DNA from: DASXKD01 sp963762735
GTDB lineage: Bacteria; Actinomycetota; Actinomycetes; Streptosporangiales; Streptosporangiaceae
Reading direction: 5' to 3'
Length of the DNA stretch: 64,000 nucleotides
NCBI GenBank assembly: GCA_963762735.1
Contig: CAVXMG010000003.1
Location: 1 to 64,000 of the forward strand
Positions within the stretch are counted from its first letter, which is position 1, and each line of letters opens with the position of its first letter. Under the pieces are notes generated by a model. That model was not told the DNA's origin and made no database searches. It was given only the letters and a program-made list of their open reading frames with translations. A program made the position numbers and the translations under genes. Positions 8,523-16,168 of this stretch are shown here, piece by piece.

Positions 8523-9134
8523 TTAGCTTAGGTGCGCCCGCACCTGCCCGAGCCCGGCGTCCACCGCGATGCGCAGCGACGCGATGTCCTTGCGGGCCTG
8601 GCTGAGCACCATCCCGCCCTCGATGCTGGCCAGCAGCCCCGTCGCCAGCGCGGCGGGCTCGGTGCCCGCACGCAGTTCCCCGCGCTGGCGCATCCGCTCC
8701 AGCGCGTCCGCCAGCAGCCGCTCCCAGGCATCGAACCCGGCGGCGGCCTGCAGCCGCGCGTCCTCAATGCGGCCGGCGACCTCGGCCGCCAGCGTCCCGA
8801 TCGGGCACCCCGGCAGGCCCATCTGCTCGAACCCGGCAATAAACGCTGCCAGCGCCTGCTCCAGCGCGGTCAGCGACGACACGCTACCGAGGGCCTCGGT
8901 CAGCCCGGCCACCACCTGCGCGCAGCGGTACCCGACCGCTGCGGCCGCCAGCTCGTCCCGGCCGCGGAAATAGTGGTAGAACTGGCCCTTGCCCGCCCCC
9001 GCGGCGGCCAGCACCTCATCGACGCTGGTGGCCGCGATCCCGCGCTCGGCGAACAGCTCCGCTGCCCGCTCTACGATCCGCTGCCCGGCTGGCGCGTCCC
9101 CGCTCGGTTTTCGGTTCACCCAGCATGCGCCCAT
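8523..9134 (-). CDS. TetR-family transcriptional regulator
   Basis: 203 residues from ATG 9134. The N-terminal helix-turn-helix is clear: GQRIVERAAELFAERGIAATSVDEVL, here abbreviated to AAELFAERGI, then AGAGKGQFYHYFRGRDEL. The C-terminal region carries the TetR ligand-binding helices with ALEQALAAFIAGFEQMGLPG and GCPIGTLAAEV, typical of the YxaF/LmrA-like subgroup. It reads through an open frame upstream, but residues before MGACWVNRK do not resemble the family. It likely represses its downstream efflux gene and, from the matching sites at 10252-10303, the YCII/VOC operon. Confidence 0.88.
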   Translation of the reverse strand: MGACWVNRKPSGDAPAGQRIVERAAELFAERGIAATSVDEVLAAAGAGKGQFYHYFRGRDELAAAAVGYRCAQVVAGLTEALGSVSSLTALEQALAAFIAGFEQMGLPGCPIGTLAAEVAGRIEDARLQAAAGFDAWERLLADALERMRQRGELRAGTEPAALATGLLASIEGGMVLSQARKDIASLRIAVDAGLGQVRAHLS

Positions 9135-9419
9135 GATAACCGCGGAATGTACCAGGCAGTCCAGTACGCCCGCAGGCTGCCGCCCAAGCCAGCCACGCCG
9201 CTCTCCCGAAGACGCCAGTGGCATCACAGCGGGCAGCCGCCGTGGCCGGGTGCATGCTGACCTGGCCAGGCTCCCGGACGGTCTGCCTCCGCGGATGCGG
9301 GCGAGTTCATGGCGCGTGCAGAATTGCTGGCAGGCCTGGCCGTTCGCCTTCCACAGGTGGTGGATCTGCCGGCATCGCGCGCGGAACTGGGCTGCTATCC
9401 GCACTGGCGCGAGCGGGCT

Positions 9420-9848
9420 TCAGCCGGGCGGTCCCTGCGCGGGGATCATCGTTGTCTGGCCAACTTCGATGAGGTGACCGTCGGGGTCGCGCATGTAGCA
9501 GCGGAGCTCAACGCCCCGGTCTGTCGGCGCGGTCAGGAACTCGGCTCCTCGTGCGCGCCACTGCTCATAGACCGCGTTGATGTCAGCGACGCGGATGTTG
9601 AGGAAGCTGCTGACGTGATCTGGGTCGTGCGGCGGCTCAAGTGTCACCGTCGGCTTGTCATCGGTGGGCGGCCCGCCGACGTTGATGACGATCCAGCTGT
9701 TGGCGAGCGCGACGATCGTCGGCTCCCCGGCGAGCAGCACCTCGCCGCCCAGCACATCGGTGTAGAAGCGCCGCGACCGGCCCACATCGGAGGTGACGAT
9801 GAAGTGCGTGACGGCGATGCCTTCGGTGGGCCTCGGGAATTCGGCCAT
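9420..9848 (-). CDS. VOC (glyoxalase/bleomycin-resistance) family protein
   Basis: 142 residues. The betabeta-alpha-betabeta VOC pattern is seen: VTHFIVTSDVGRSRRFYTDVLGGE at the start, cut to RSRRFYTDVLGG, and RCYMRDPDGHLIEVGQTT near the end with the usual metal-ligand Glu. It begins 2 bases after the stop of the YCII gene, so the two form an operon. VOC proteins bind metals and small electrophiles or antibiotics; the substrate is not known. The 285 bases between this gene and the TetR start hold nothing recognisable. Confidence 0.85.
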   Translation of the reverse strand: MAEFPRPTEGIAVTHFIVTSDVGRSRRFYTDVLGGEVLLAGEPTIVALANSWIVINVGGPPTDDKPTVTLEPPHDPDHVSSFLNIRVADINAVYEQWRARGAEFLTAPTDRGVELRCYMRDPDGHLIEVGQTTMIPAQGPPG

Positions 9849-9850
9849 CG

Positions 9851-10195
9851 CTAGCGCTCCATCAGCGCGCGGACTTCGACGGTCCCGCCCATCCGGGCGA
9901 CGGGGATCCGCGCCGCGAACACGACCGCCGCGTCGAGGTCTGGCGCGTCGTAGATGTAGTAGCCGTTGACCTCGGCCCCAGCCTCGACGGGGGGACCCTC
10001 GGTGACCTGGGTCTGCCCGCCGTTCACGCGGACGGTCGCCGCCGCGTTCGCGGCCTGGAGCTGGTTGCCATCCAGGACGCCTGAAGACTCGCGGATCGCG
10101 ATGAATTCGGCGGTTACCTTCTCTTGCTCATCGGCGGGGAGCTTGTGGATCACCTCATCAGCGCCGTTGAACCGCACCTGGAGCATGTACTTCAC
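9851..10195 (-). CDS. YCII-related domain protein
   Basis: 114 residues from GTG 10195, chosen because AGGAG lies 5 bases before it. VKYMLQVRFNGADEVIHKLP and later GYYIYDAPDLDAAVVFAARIP fit the YCII/DGPF ferredoxin-like fold; PVARMGGTVEVRAL closes the domain. DGPF-type proteins are often neighbours of ECF sigma factors and VOC genes in actinobacteria. It starts an operon with the VOC gene, preceded by two candidate TetR operators. Confidence 0.82.
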   Translation of the reverse strand: MKYMLQVRFNGADEVIHKLPADEQEKVTAEFIAIRESSGVLDGNQLQAANAAATVRVNGGQTQVTEGPPVEAGAEVNGYYIYDAPDLDAAVVFAARIPVARMGGTVEVRALMER

Positions 10196-10251
10196 TCGAT
10201 CTCCTAACAATGACTTCCACCGCCCGGACTAGGCGGACTTGACCGACTTTC

Positions 10252-10303
10252 TGGACTGAACAGTACAATCAGACGCTAACATCTTCTGGACGGACTAGTC
10301 CAG
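10252..10303. promoter_or_regulatory. Two candidate operators before the YCII/VOC operon
   Basis: TGGACTGAACAGTACAA (10252-10268) and TGGACGGACTAGTCCAG (10287-10303) match the pattern found twice before the efflux gene. The second is nearly a perfect palindrome (CTGGAC...GTCCAG). Confidence 0.5.
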
Positions 10304-10558
10304 TAGTGGCGTCAGCGGCGAACTGGCTGGCTCCCCGCGGCCAGCCAGCCGGCGCAGCGGTGCACTGACTGACGGCTCCGGGCAACCGCCTTCGAGCTAG
10401 GCCATCGCCACAGGCGTGGCGCAGCACTCCTCTTAGGCGATCTCGTCTGTCGTTGGCCCGAATCGGCCTTCCGCAGTGCCGATGTGGTCCGATTCGTGAC
10501 GGCCACCAGCGGCCTGTGCGGCCAGTCTCGCGGACGAACCGCGGACAAAAGATCAAGA

Positions 10559-10587
10559 AGGCCTGATCGCCTCTGGCGATCAGGCCT
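10559..10587 (-). terminator. tRNA-associated terminator, copy 1
   Basis: Perfect 13-bp arms AGGCCTGATCGCC and GGCGATCAGGCCT around TCT. Read on the minus strand it is followed by a T-rich tract. It lies just past the 3' end of the tRNA-Met fragment, the normal place for a tRNA terminator, and recurs at 31470-31499 and 46567-46595. Confidence 0.6.
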
Positions 10588-10605
10588 CTGACCTGGACTT
10601 CCTAG

Positions 10606-10651
10606 TAGCGGGGGCGGGATTTGAACCCGCGACCTCTCGGTTATGAGCACA
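10606..10651 (-). pseudogene. 3' half of tRNA-Met(CAU), attachment-site scar 1
   Basis: Read on the minus strand the segment runs from the anticodon loop CTCATAA through the variable region, T arm (GCGGGTTCAAATCCCGC) and acceptor strand CCCCGCTA. The 5' half (acceptor, D arm) is missing; the preceding sequence is unrelated but is conserved with the other two copies. The CCA end is mutated to CTA. This is the pattern left by an element integrating at a tRNA 3' end. Confidence 0.75.
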
Positions 10652-11143
10652 GACGTCACCGTTCAACCCGATCCGGCCCAGCGCGGCACCGAGAGAGCCC
10701 CGGCGTCAGGCAGCCCGCACGCTTAACTTGGCGGCGGCTGCCGTTCGTCCCGGGCACCGGGGCCGACGCAACGTGCCTGCCTGACGCCCGCGAACGGTCC
10801 GAGATCGCCGAACGCAAGATGTCCGGCTTCCGCGCTCGCGGCGAGACAGCACCGGATAGTGATATCAGCATCCGCTGCGCCGACTACGCAGCGCCCTTGA
10901 TGAGGCATCTGAATCGGACAACTGATGAGTGCTCGGCCCCGTGGCCCGACCCAAGCGCACAGACGGGCAATCCTCTCTCGGAGCCGATCGCTGCCGATCA
11001 CGCAGCGGAATCTGGGTCACAGAAAGTGAACGAGTTCCAGGCAGCAACCACCGCCTGACCACGCCGAATACGCGCTGGTCAATCGGCGAGGTGCTGGTTC
11101 CCTGGCTGCGCTCAGATCAACCATTCCGGCGCCTTCCCTAGGT
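10652..11143. repeat. Gene-free stretch with 40-bp satellite repeat (copy 1 at 11016-11055)
   Basis: No gene is supported in these 490 bases. GTCACAGAAAGTGAACGAGT, continuing to CCACCGCC at 11055, recurs at 32908-32947 and 46828-46867, each time beyond a tRNA-Met fragment. It is probably part of the end sequence of the integrating elements. Confidence 0.55.
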
Positions 11144-12106
11144 TCACGTAGTGCTGGTCTGGCCGGGTCTGTCAGCGGTGTGTGCTGGCGTGCGGTGGGT
11201 GGTGATGGCCGGGGGGTGTTGGGCCGGGGCGGCCTGGGCCTGATGGGCGGCCTGGCCGCAGCCTGTGGCGGCTGCGGCCAAGATGGCGCCGACGGCGAGC
11301 AGCGCGGCGCCCTGCGCCGCTGTCTTCCCCTTGCGTTGGCTGCGCACGAACCAGGCGACCCCGGCCAGGGTGAGCGTCCCTGCGACGTAAAAGTTCAGCC
11401 GCAAGCCGAGGAAGTGCTCGGAGGAGTCGATCCGCAGCGTTTCCTCGAAGATCCGGAACGCCGAGTAGCCGGTCACGTAGAGCGCGAACAGCCCGGGTGG
11501 GCGGATCGAGCGGTGATGGCCCAGCCACACCAGCGCGGCGGCCAGCGCCAGGTCGAAGATCACCTCATAAAGGAACGTCGGCTGGAATGTCGCGTACTGG
11601 CCGTATCCGGCCGGGCGGTGCGAGGGTGAGATGGCCAGCGCCCACGGCAGCGAAGTGGGGCGGCCGAACAGCTCTTGGTTGAAGTAGTTGCCGATCCGCC
11701 CGATCGCCTGGGCCATCAGCAGCGCCGGTGCCACCGCGTCGGCGAACCGGGCGGCGTCGGCGTGCGCCCGGCGCACCCGCCAGATCCCTGCCGCCGCCCC
11801 GGCCGCGACCCCGCCCCAGATGCCCAGCCCGCCGGACCACACCGCGAACACCCCGTACCAGACGTGCGGGATGTCGGCCGGGGTGGTGAGGTCGAAATAG
11901 ATCCGCCCGCCGATGATCCCGGCCGGCACCGCCCACACTGCCACGTCGCCGACCAGGGCAGGATCACCGCCCGCGGCCCGCCACCGCCGGCGGGTAATCC
12001 AGATCGCCAGCGTGATGCCCACCACATACATCAGCCCGTAGAGGTGGATGTAGGCCGGCCCGATATGAATGCCATTGGCCGGCGGGCTGGGGATGTGCAG
12101 CGTCAT
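11144..12106 (-). CDS. lgt: Prolipoprotein diacylglyceryl transferase
   Basis: 320 residues. Lgt transfers a diacylglyceryl group from phosphatidylglycerol to the lipobox cysteine of prolipoproteins in the cytoplasmic membrane. The Lgt signature GRIGNYFNQELFG is intact (about residues 135-147), with the H-x-Y-G-like HLYGLMYVVG in helix 1 and FEETLR near the end of the core. Seven membrane segments are visible. After residue 280 there is a low-complexity A/P/H/T-rich tail (QAQAAPAQHPPAITTHRTP). Chromosomal lgt is normally beside trp or pyk genes; here it sits between a tRNA scar and a MarR/MFS operon, suggesting an accessory copy. Confidence 0.93.
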   Translation of the reverse strand: MTLHIPSPPANGIHIGPAYIHLYGLMYVVGITLAIWITRRRWRAAGGDPALVGDVAVWAVPAGIIGGRIYFDLTTPADIPHVWYGVFAVWSGGLGIWGGVAAGAAAGIWRVRRAHADAARFADAVAPALLMAQAIGRIGNYFNQELFGRPTSLPWALAISPSHRPAGYGQYATFQPTFLYEVIFDLALAAALVWLGHHRSIRPPGLFALYVTGYSAFRIFEETLRIDSSEHFLGLRLNFYVAGTLTLAGVAWFVRSQRKGKTAAQGAALLAVGAILAAAATGCGQAAHQAQAAPAQHPPAITTHRTPAHTADRPGQTSTT

Positions 12107-12212
12107 GCCAGCAGGCTAGCGCCAAGCCGGCCAGGCAGGAGGCGTGGTGACTGACGCCCGCCACCAAGCTGCGCTGCTGCCGATACGGCCCGGGTCCATC
12201 TTGGTGCTCACC

Positions 12213-12514
12213 TCACCGTGTTACGTAACTGATGATGCCGAGCAGGATTAGCAAGAACGTGGCGAGGATCAATATCGCCGCGATGTGGGAGCGATGCCGG
12301 TTGACCTGCCTGGGCGTGAGCGCAGGCGTGCCTCCGCCAGCGCGGTCGCCGCTGCCCCGGCGGCGAACAGCCCCGCGACGATAATCAGGGAGTTGGCATG
12401 CCATGCCAGCAGCATGAGTGCCGCGAGCGCCGCGGCGCCTGCGGTCGCATGCCAGGACTGGGTGGGTGGGGCCGGGCCGGACGGGGGAGGAACGCGGGCT
12501 GGGTTGTGGGTCAT
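12213..12514 (-). pseudogene. Small membrane protein, apparently frameshifted
   Basis: The frame from ATG 12514 gives two hydrophobic segments (AALAALMLLAWHA, LIIVAGLFAAGAA) then ends in a basic, nonsensical tail. A second frame continues with RQVNRHRSHIAAILILATFLLILLGII, shortened here to AAILILATFLLILLGII, a good third helix ending at 12213. A single-base indel near 12310 would join them into a three-helix protein of about 95 residues. The start overlaps the MarR stop (ATGA). Alternatively the 81-residue product is the real protein. No function recognised. Confidence 0.5.
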
Positions 12515-13032
12515 CGTGTGCCTGGCCCGGGTGGTGGTTCGGGGGGGCTGTCGGCGAGCCGGTCGACCGCGCTGGCGAGGGCTGCGAGGGCGGGTACCGC
12601 GGTGGCCAGCGCCCGCCGCTGGGGCGGGGGCAGGGTGGACAGGGCCAGGTGCAGCACGGCGGCGTTGGTGGCCTGCCAGGCGTGCACGGCCTGCTGCCCG
12701 GCGTCGGTCGCGGTCAGCTCGACGGCGCGCCGGTCGCCGTCGGCGGTGGCGCGGCTGACCATGCCCTGGGCGGTGAGGGTGTTGACGATGGTGGTGACGG
12801 TGTTGGGCCGCATATGCAGCAGCCGGGCCAGCTGGCCGGGCCGGGCGCCGGGGTGCTCGGTCAGCGCGGACAGCAGTTCCAGCTGGGCTACCGCGAGCGG
12901 GTTGGCTGGGTCGGCGACACGGGCGCCGCGGCGCAGCGCGCGGCGCAGCCGGGCGATGACCTCGGCCAGCCCGTCGGGCCGGGCGGTACCGCCGCGGGCA
13001 CTGACGCTGTTACCCGCGGTCATCTGGTTCAC
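12511..13032 (-). CDS. MarR-family transcriptional regulator
   Basis: 173 residues. The winged helix is visible in LAVAQLELLSALTEHPGARP, then LARLLHMRPNTVTTIVNTL and the wing DGDRRAVELTATDAGQ. The GTG 13032 start is chosen because GGAGG lies 6 bases upstream inside the preceding gene and because it overlaps that gene's stop (GTGA). It is the second gene of an MFS-MarR operon and probably autoregulates it through the palindrome at 14498-14533. Confidence 0.85.
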   Translation of the reverse strand: MNQMTAGNSVSARGGTARPDGLAEVIARLRRALRRGARVADPANPLAVAQLELLSALTEHPGARPGQLARLLHMRPNTVTTIVNTLTAQGMVSRATADGDRRAVELTATDAGQQAVHAWQATNAAVLHLALSTLPPPQRRALATAVPALAALASAVDRLADSPPEPPPGPGTR

Positions 13033-14483
13033 CGGTGACCTCCCGGCCAGGTGCCGCCGCGGTCGGCGGTGGCGGGGCGGGTGCCGGCCCACGTCGCGGC
13101 CAGCGCGGCTGCGGTCAGGGCGGCGATGGCCAACCTGCCTGCATCAGCTTCGCCGAGGCGTGCCCCGGTGTGCAGCCCCAGGGTCACTACCGCGACGCCG
13201 AGGGCGGTGCCCAGCCCGCGGGTCATGTTCACCATCCCGCCCGCGGCGGCTGCGTCGCGGGCGGGGACGGCTGCCATGATCTGGGTGTTGTTCGCCGGGA
13301 TGTAGGCGCCCAGGCCCGCGCCCAGCAGCGCCAGCGAGATCACCGCGAGGGCGGTGGGACCTGGGATCGCCAGCGCTGCCACCGAGCAGGTGGCGAGCAG
13401 GCCCCCGGCAGCGCAGCGCCGCTGGTTCGGCCAGCGTGCGGGCAGCACGCGTTCGGCTGTCACCGCGGCCAGCCCGAACCCGGCCGGCAGCGCGGTCAGC
13501 AGCAGCCCCGCCTGCAGTGCACTACCGCCGTGGGCGGCCAGGGTCTGCGGCAGCAGCACCAGCGGGCCGAACAAGACCATATAGACACACAAGGCGCCGC
13601 CGAGCGCGGGCGCGATCCCGGACGCCGTCAGCAGCGGCCGGTCAATCAGCGGCGCCGGCGAACGCCGCTCCCACCAGATCAGGCCCGCCCCGGCCACTAG
13701 CGCGGCCGCTGCTGACCCGGCGAGCGCCCGGGGCGGCAGGCCCAGGCCGGACAGCGAGGAGACAGCGATCAGCGTGCCCACCGCAGCCAGGGCCAGCAGC
13801 ATCACCCCGGCCGGGTCGCTGCCCCGGCCGTGGGCGAGCTGGCGGGTACGCGGAAGCAGGAACCACCCGGCCGCCACCGCGATCACCCCCACCGGCACGT
13901 TGACCAGGAAGATCCACCGCCAGCCCACCGACGCGACCAGCAGCCCGCCCACCACCGGGCCCAGCGCCAGGCCCAGCGCCTGCGCCGCGGCCTGGATCCC
14001 CAGCGCCGCCCGACGCCGCCCGCCGGGCGCGCTGGTGGCGACCAGCGCCACGCTGTTAGCCTGCAGCATCGCCGCCCCCGCCGCCTGCACCACCCGCAGC
14101 CCAATCAGCACAGGCAGCGACGGCGCCAGCCCACACGCCGCCGACGCGCCAGCGAACACCACGAACCCGTACAGGTACACCAGCTTGCGGCCGAACCGGT
14201 CCGACCAGCGGCCCACCGGCACCAGCAGCGCCACCAGCGCCAGCAAATACGCCAGCGACACCCACTGCACCCCGGCCAGGCCCACCCCGAACTGGCGCTG
14301 CAGCGCCGGGAACGCCAAAGTCACGATGCTGGCATCCAGCTGGCCCATGAACGCCCCGAAGCACACCGTGGCCACCGCCAGCCACGGCGCCAGCCGGTGC
14401 TCGCGGACCACCGCCGGCCGGGCCGGCTCGCGCAGCAGCATCACCGCCGGCCTGTCGCCGGGTGCCAAGCCAGAACTGCCCAA
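13029..14483 (-). CDS. MFS transporter, 14-helix DHA2 type
   Basis: 484 residues. Helix 1 has FMGQLDASIVTLAFPAL, motif A is GRWSDRFGRKLVYLYG, followed by RVVQAAGAAMLQANSVAL. It has the extended 14-helix layout of drug:H+ antiporters. The longest frame starts at TTG 14483; an ATG at 14441 is an alternative. Upstream is a strong inverted repeat that should be the MarR operator. It is distinct from the pump at 6927 and is controlled by a different regulator. Confidence 0.86.
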   Translation of the reverse strand: MGSSGLAPGDRPAVMLLREPARPAVVREHRLAPWLAVATVCFGAFMGQLDASIVTLAFPALQRQFGVGLAGVQWVSLAYLLALVALLVPVGRWSDRFGRKLVYLYGFVVFAGASAACGLAPSLPVLIGLRVVQAAGAAMLQANSVALVATSAPGGRRRAALGIQAAAQALGLALGPVVGGLLVASVGWRWIFLVNVPVGVIAVAAGWFLLPRTRQLAHGRGSDPAGVMLLALAAVGTLIAVSSLSGLGLPPRALAGSAAAALVAGAGLIWWERRSPAPLIDRPLLTASGIAPALGGALCVYMVLFGPLVLLPQTLAAHGGSALQAGLLLTALPAGFGLAAVTAERVLPARWPNQRRCAAGGLLATCSVAALAIPGPTALAVISLALLGAGLGAYIPANNTQIMAAVPARDAAAAGGMVNMTRGLGTALGVAVVTLGLHTGARLGEADAGRLAIAALTAAALAATWAGTRPATADRGGTWPGGHR

Positions 14484-14497
14484 CGCTCGCCCTTTAC

Positions 14498-14533
14498 TTC
14501 TGTAAAAGAACTATTTATTGTTCTATCACAGAA
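14498..14533. promoter_or_regulatory. MarR-type palindromic operator
   Basis: TTCTGT (14498-14503) pairs with ACAGAA (14528-14533), and inside them AGAAC (14507-14511) pairs with GTTCT (14520-14524) around an AT-rich centre TATTTATT. It lies just upstream of the MFS-MarR operon and covers its likely -10 region. The AT content is striking against the surrounding high-GC DNA. Confidence 0.65.
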
Positions 14534-14668
14534 AGATCAGCGTCGGCAACGCCCGGCGGCGGCCGGGCACCGAGCCGCTGCAGGCCCGGCCGCTGCAGTG
14601 TCATGAGCGGGTCACATTCAGGCAGCTGATGCGGTCCCGGTCGCCCGGGCGCGATCCGGCAGACTCAG

Positions 14669-15268
14669 ATGGTGGTCTCCGTGGATGACGCAGCGCGCAC
14701 GGCTTTGCTCCGGCGGGGATTCGCCCTGGAGTTCGTGACGCTGGGCTGGAACGTGATCGGCGTGGTCGTCTTGGCGATCGCCGCCGCCGCGGCCCGGTCG
14801 GTGGCGCTGGCCGGGTTCGGGCTGGACTCACTCATCGAGATCGGCGCCTCCACGGTGGTGATCTGGGAGCTGACCGGCGCCGGGCCGGCCCGGCAGCGCC
14901 GGGCGCTTCGCCTGATCGGCTGCGCCTTCGCCGCACTGGCGGTCTACCTGCTGATCCAGTCGACCGTGGTGCTGGCCGCCGGCTATCACCCGCGCCACTC
15001 CGCCGTGGGCATCGGATGGACCACCGCCACCGCGGCCCTGATGTTCGCGCTCGCTTTCGGCAAGGCCCGCACCGGCGCCGCCCTCGGCAATCCCGTCCTC
15101 CAGACCGAAGGCCGGGTCACCCTGATCGATGCCATCTTGGCCACCGCGGTCCTGACCGGCCTGGCGCTGAACGCCGCCCTCGGCTGGTGGTGGGCCGACC
15201 CCGCGGCCGGGTATGTGCTCGTCTACTACGCCGTCCGAGAGGTACGCCAGATCTTCACCGGCCACTGA
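14669..15268 (+). CDS. Cation-diffusion-facilitator-like membrane protein
   Basis: 199 residues with five or six membrane segments. SVALAGFGLDSLIEIGASTVVIWE, reduced to AGFGLDSLIEIG, matches the CDF helix 2 metal site where the usual H-x3-D is modified, and RVTLIDAILATAVL resembles the helix 5 region. The C-terminal cytoplasmic metal domain of CDF transporters is absent, as in the short actinobacterial members. It probably exports or binds a divalent cation; the altered first site makes the substrate uncertain. It is divergent from the MFS-MarR operon. Confidence 0.7.
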   Translation: MVVSVDDAARTALLRRGFALEFVTLGWNVIGVVVLAIAAAAARSVALAGFGLDSLIEIGASTVVIWELTGAGPARQRRALRLIGCAFAALAVYLLIQSTVVLAAGYHPRHSAVGIGWTTATAALMFALAFGKARTGAALGNPVLQTEGRVTLIDAILATAVLTGLALNAALGWWWADPAAGYVLVYYAVREVRQIFTGH

Positions 15269-15385
15269 CCGACACCACCGAAGACGGTGATCTTCCGCCT
15301 CCTCGGCCGGCTGGCGGCACCTTCGGCAAGGCGTTCGCCGGTTCCCGGCACCGCCCGCCGGCCGTTCCACCGATCACCTGCCCCG

Positions 15386-15407
15386 GATCCTGCGCTGGCG
15401 CAGGATC
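15386..15407 (+). terminator. Perfect hairpin after the CDF-like gene
   Basis: GATCCTGCGC and GCGCAGGATC flank TG, giving 10-bp perfect arms about 120 bases after the stop. No clear T tract follows. Part of the sequence (TGCGCTGG, CAGGATC) recurs near 15545, so it may also be a repeat. Confidence 0.4.
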
Positions 15408-15739
15408 ATCCCTTAAGGTCTGTGTGGCTAGCCTCTGGGCCGGCCGGGGCCTTTGGGGTGCTGCGGGGGGCCGTGGTGCGGCGGCCGTGGTGGTGGTGCC
15501 CGCGGGTAGTGTTCCTCGTCCATGCCTGTTCCCTCGCGGAAGGCCTTGCGCTGGCACAGGATCCGCAGAGCCTCCTCGGCCAGCGCAGCTTCGTCACCAG
15601 CGGCCGAACCGCGCCGGATGCGTGGTCAGCCGGGTGCCTGCGGGTGCTGACCGTCGATCAGATCCTTGACGGTGGCAGGTGAGCAGCACGCCTGGAAGGT
15701 CGTGGGTGAACCGTTCCCGGCACAGGCTGAGCTGCGCTG
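15408..15739. other. Stretch holding one open frame without a start codon
   Basis: On the minus strand a frame open from about 15625 to the TAG at 15428 encodes DEAALAEEALRILCQRKAF, then a proline/histidine-rich tail, with no ATG, GTG or TTG at its head. The coding-like N-terminal helix suggests the remnant of a gene whose front is lost. No family recognised. Confidence 0.25.
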
Positions 15740-15838
15740 TTGTCGCTCGCGTTTCTGAGGTTATGGTCAGAGTCAGGTGAGCCGGGAAGTCTGGTCGGCG
15801 CGAAGTCCATAACAAGCCCATCCGTTAGGAGTTTCGCG
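15740..15838 (+). promoter_or_regulatory. Promoter and shared 5' leader motif, copy C
   Basis: TTGTCG (15740-15745) and TATGGT (15762-15767) are 16 bp apart. GTCAGGTGAGCCGGGAAGTC begins at 15772 and the motif ends TGGTCGGCG at 15800, near the expected start of transcription. CGCGAA (15799-15804) can pair with TTCGCG (15833-15838), a stem that would enclose the AGGAG site just before the ATG. Confidence 0.5.
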
Positions 15839-16153
15839 ATGACCGGCCCGTCCACTGACTCCGCGCTAATTCCAAGCACTGAGACGATGCCCCCGGCTGT
15901 GCTGCCGGTTCCGGCTCCGCCGAGCTGGCCGTGGCGGCGGGCCGCGCTCTTTCTTGCGGGTGCGGCCCAGTTGATCACCATCTCGGCGCTGGTGGGCGTT
16001 GATCCGCCACCGGTGACGTGGGCGTCGCTGCTGCTGGCCATCGCGCCCGCGCCAGTGGCGGCGGTGGTGGCGTTTGCTCCCGCTCCGGTAAACCGGCTTG
16101 CGACCCGCGGTGAATCACAGTCGCTCACGGACACGCCGCGCGGCCACCAGTAG
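15839..16153 (+). CDS. Truncated paralogue of the 3046 membrane protein
   Basis: 104 residues from ATG 15839, with AGGAG 8 bases upstream. PPSWPWRRAALFLAGAAQLI and the two following hydrophobic segments match the 3046 protein closely, and the DNA is similar over about 180 bases. After FAPAPVN the homology stops and the protein ends in a polar tail (TRGESQSLTDTPRGHQ), so the last two helices are lost. The promoter and leader are duplicated with it. It may be a decaying duplicate or a short functional variant. Confidence 0.65.
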   Translation: MTGPSTDSALIPSTETMPPAVLPVPAPPSWPWRRAALFLAGAAQLITISALVGVDPPPVTWASLLLAIAPAPVAAVVAFAPAPVNRLATRGESQSLTDTPRGHQ

Positions 16154-16168
16154 CCACAATGACGCGGC

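Noticed and set aside
10606..10651. A complete tRNA-Met gene at 10.6, 31.5 or 46.6 kb
   Set aside because: Only the 3' half is present in each; no D arm or 5' acceptor strand that could pair with CCCCGCT is found upstream.
10621..11058. Open frames beginning MNPRPLGYEH at the three tRNA scars, and AGAGFEPATSGL at 46618-46654
   Set aside because: These are translations of tRNA-Met sequence on the wrong strand and are well-known annotation artefacts; the downstream residues differ between copies and match nothing.
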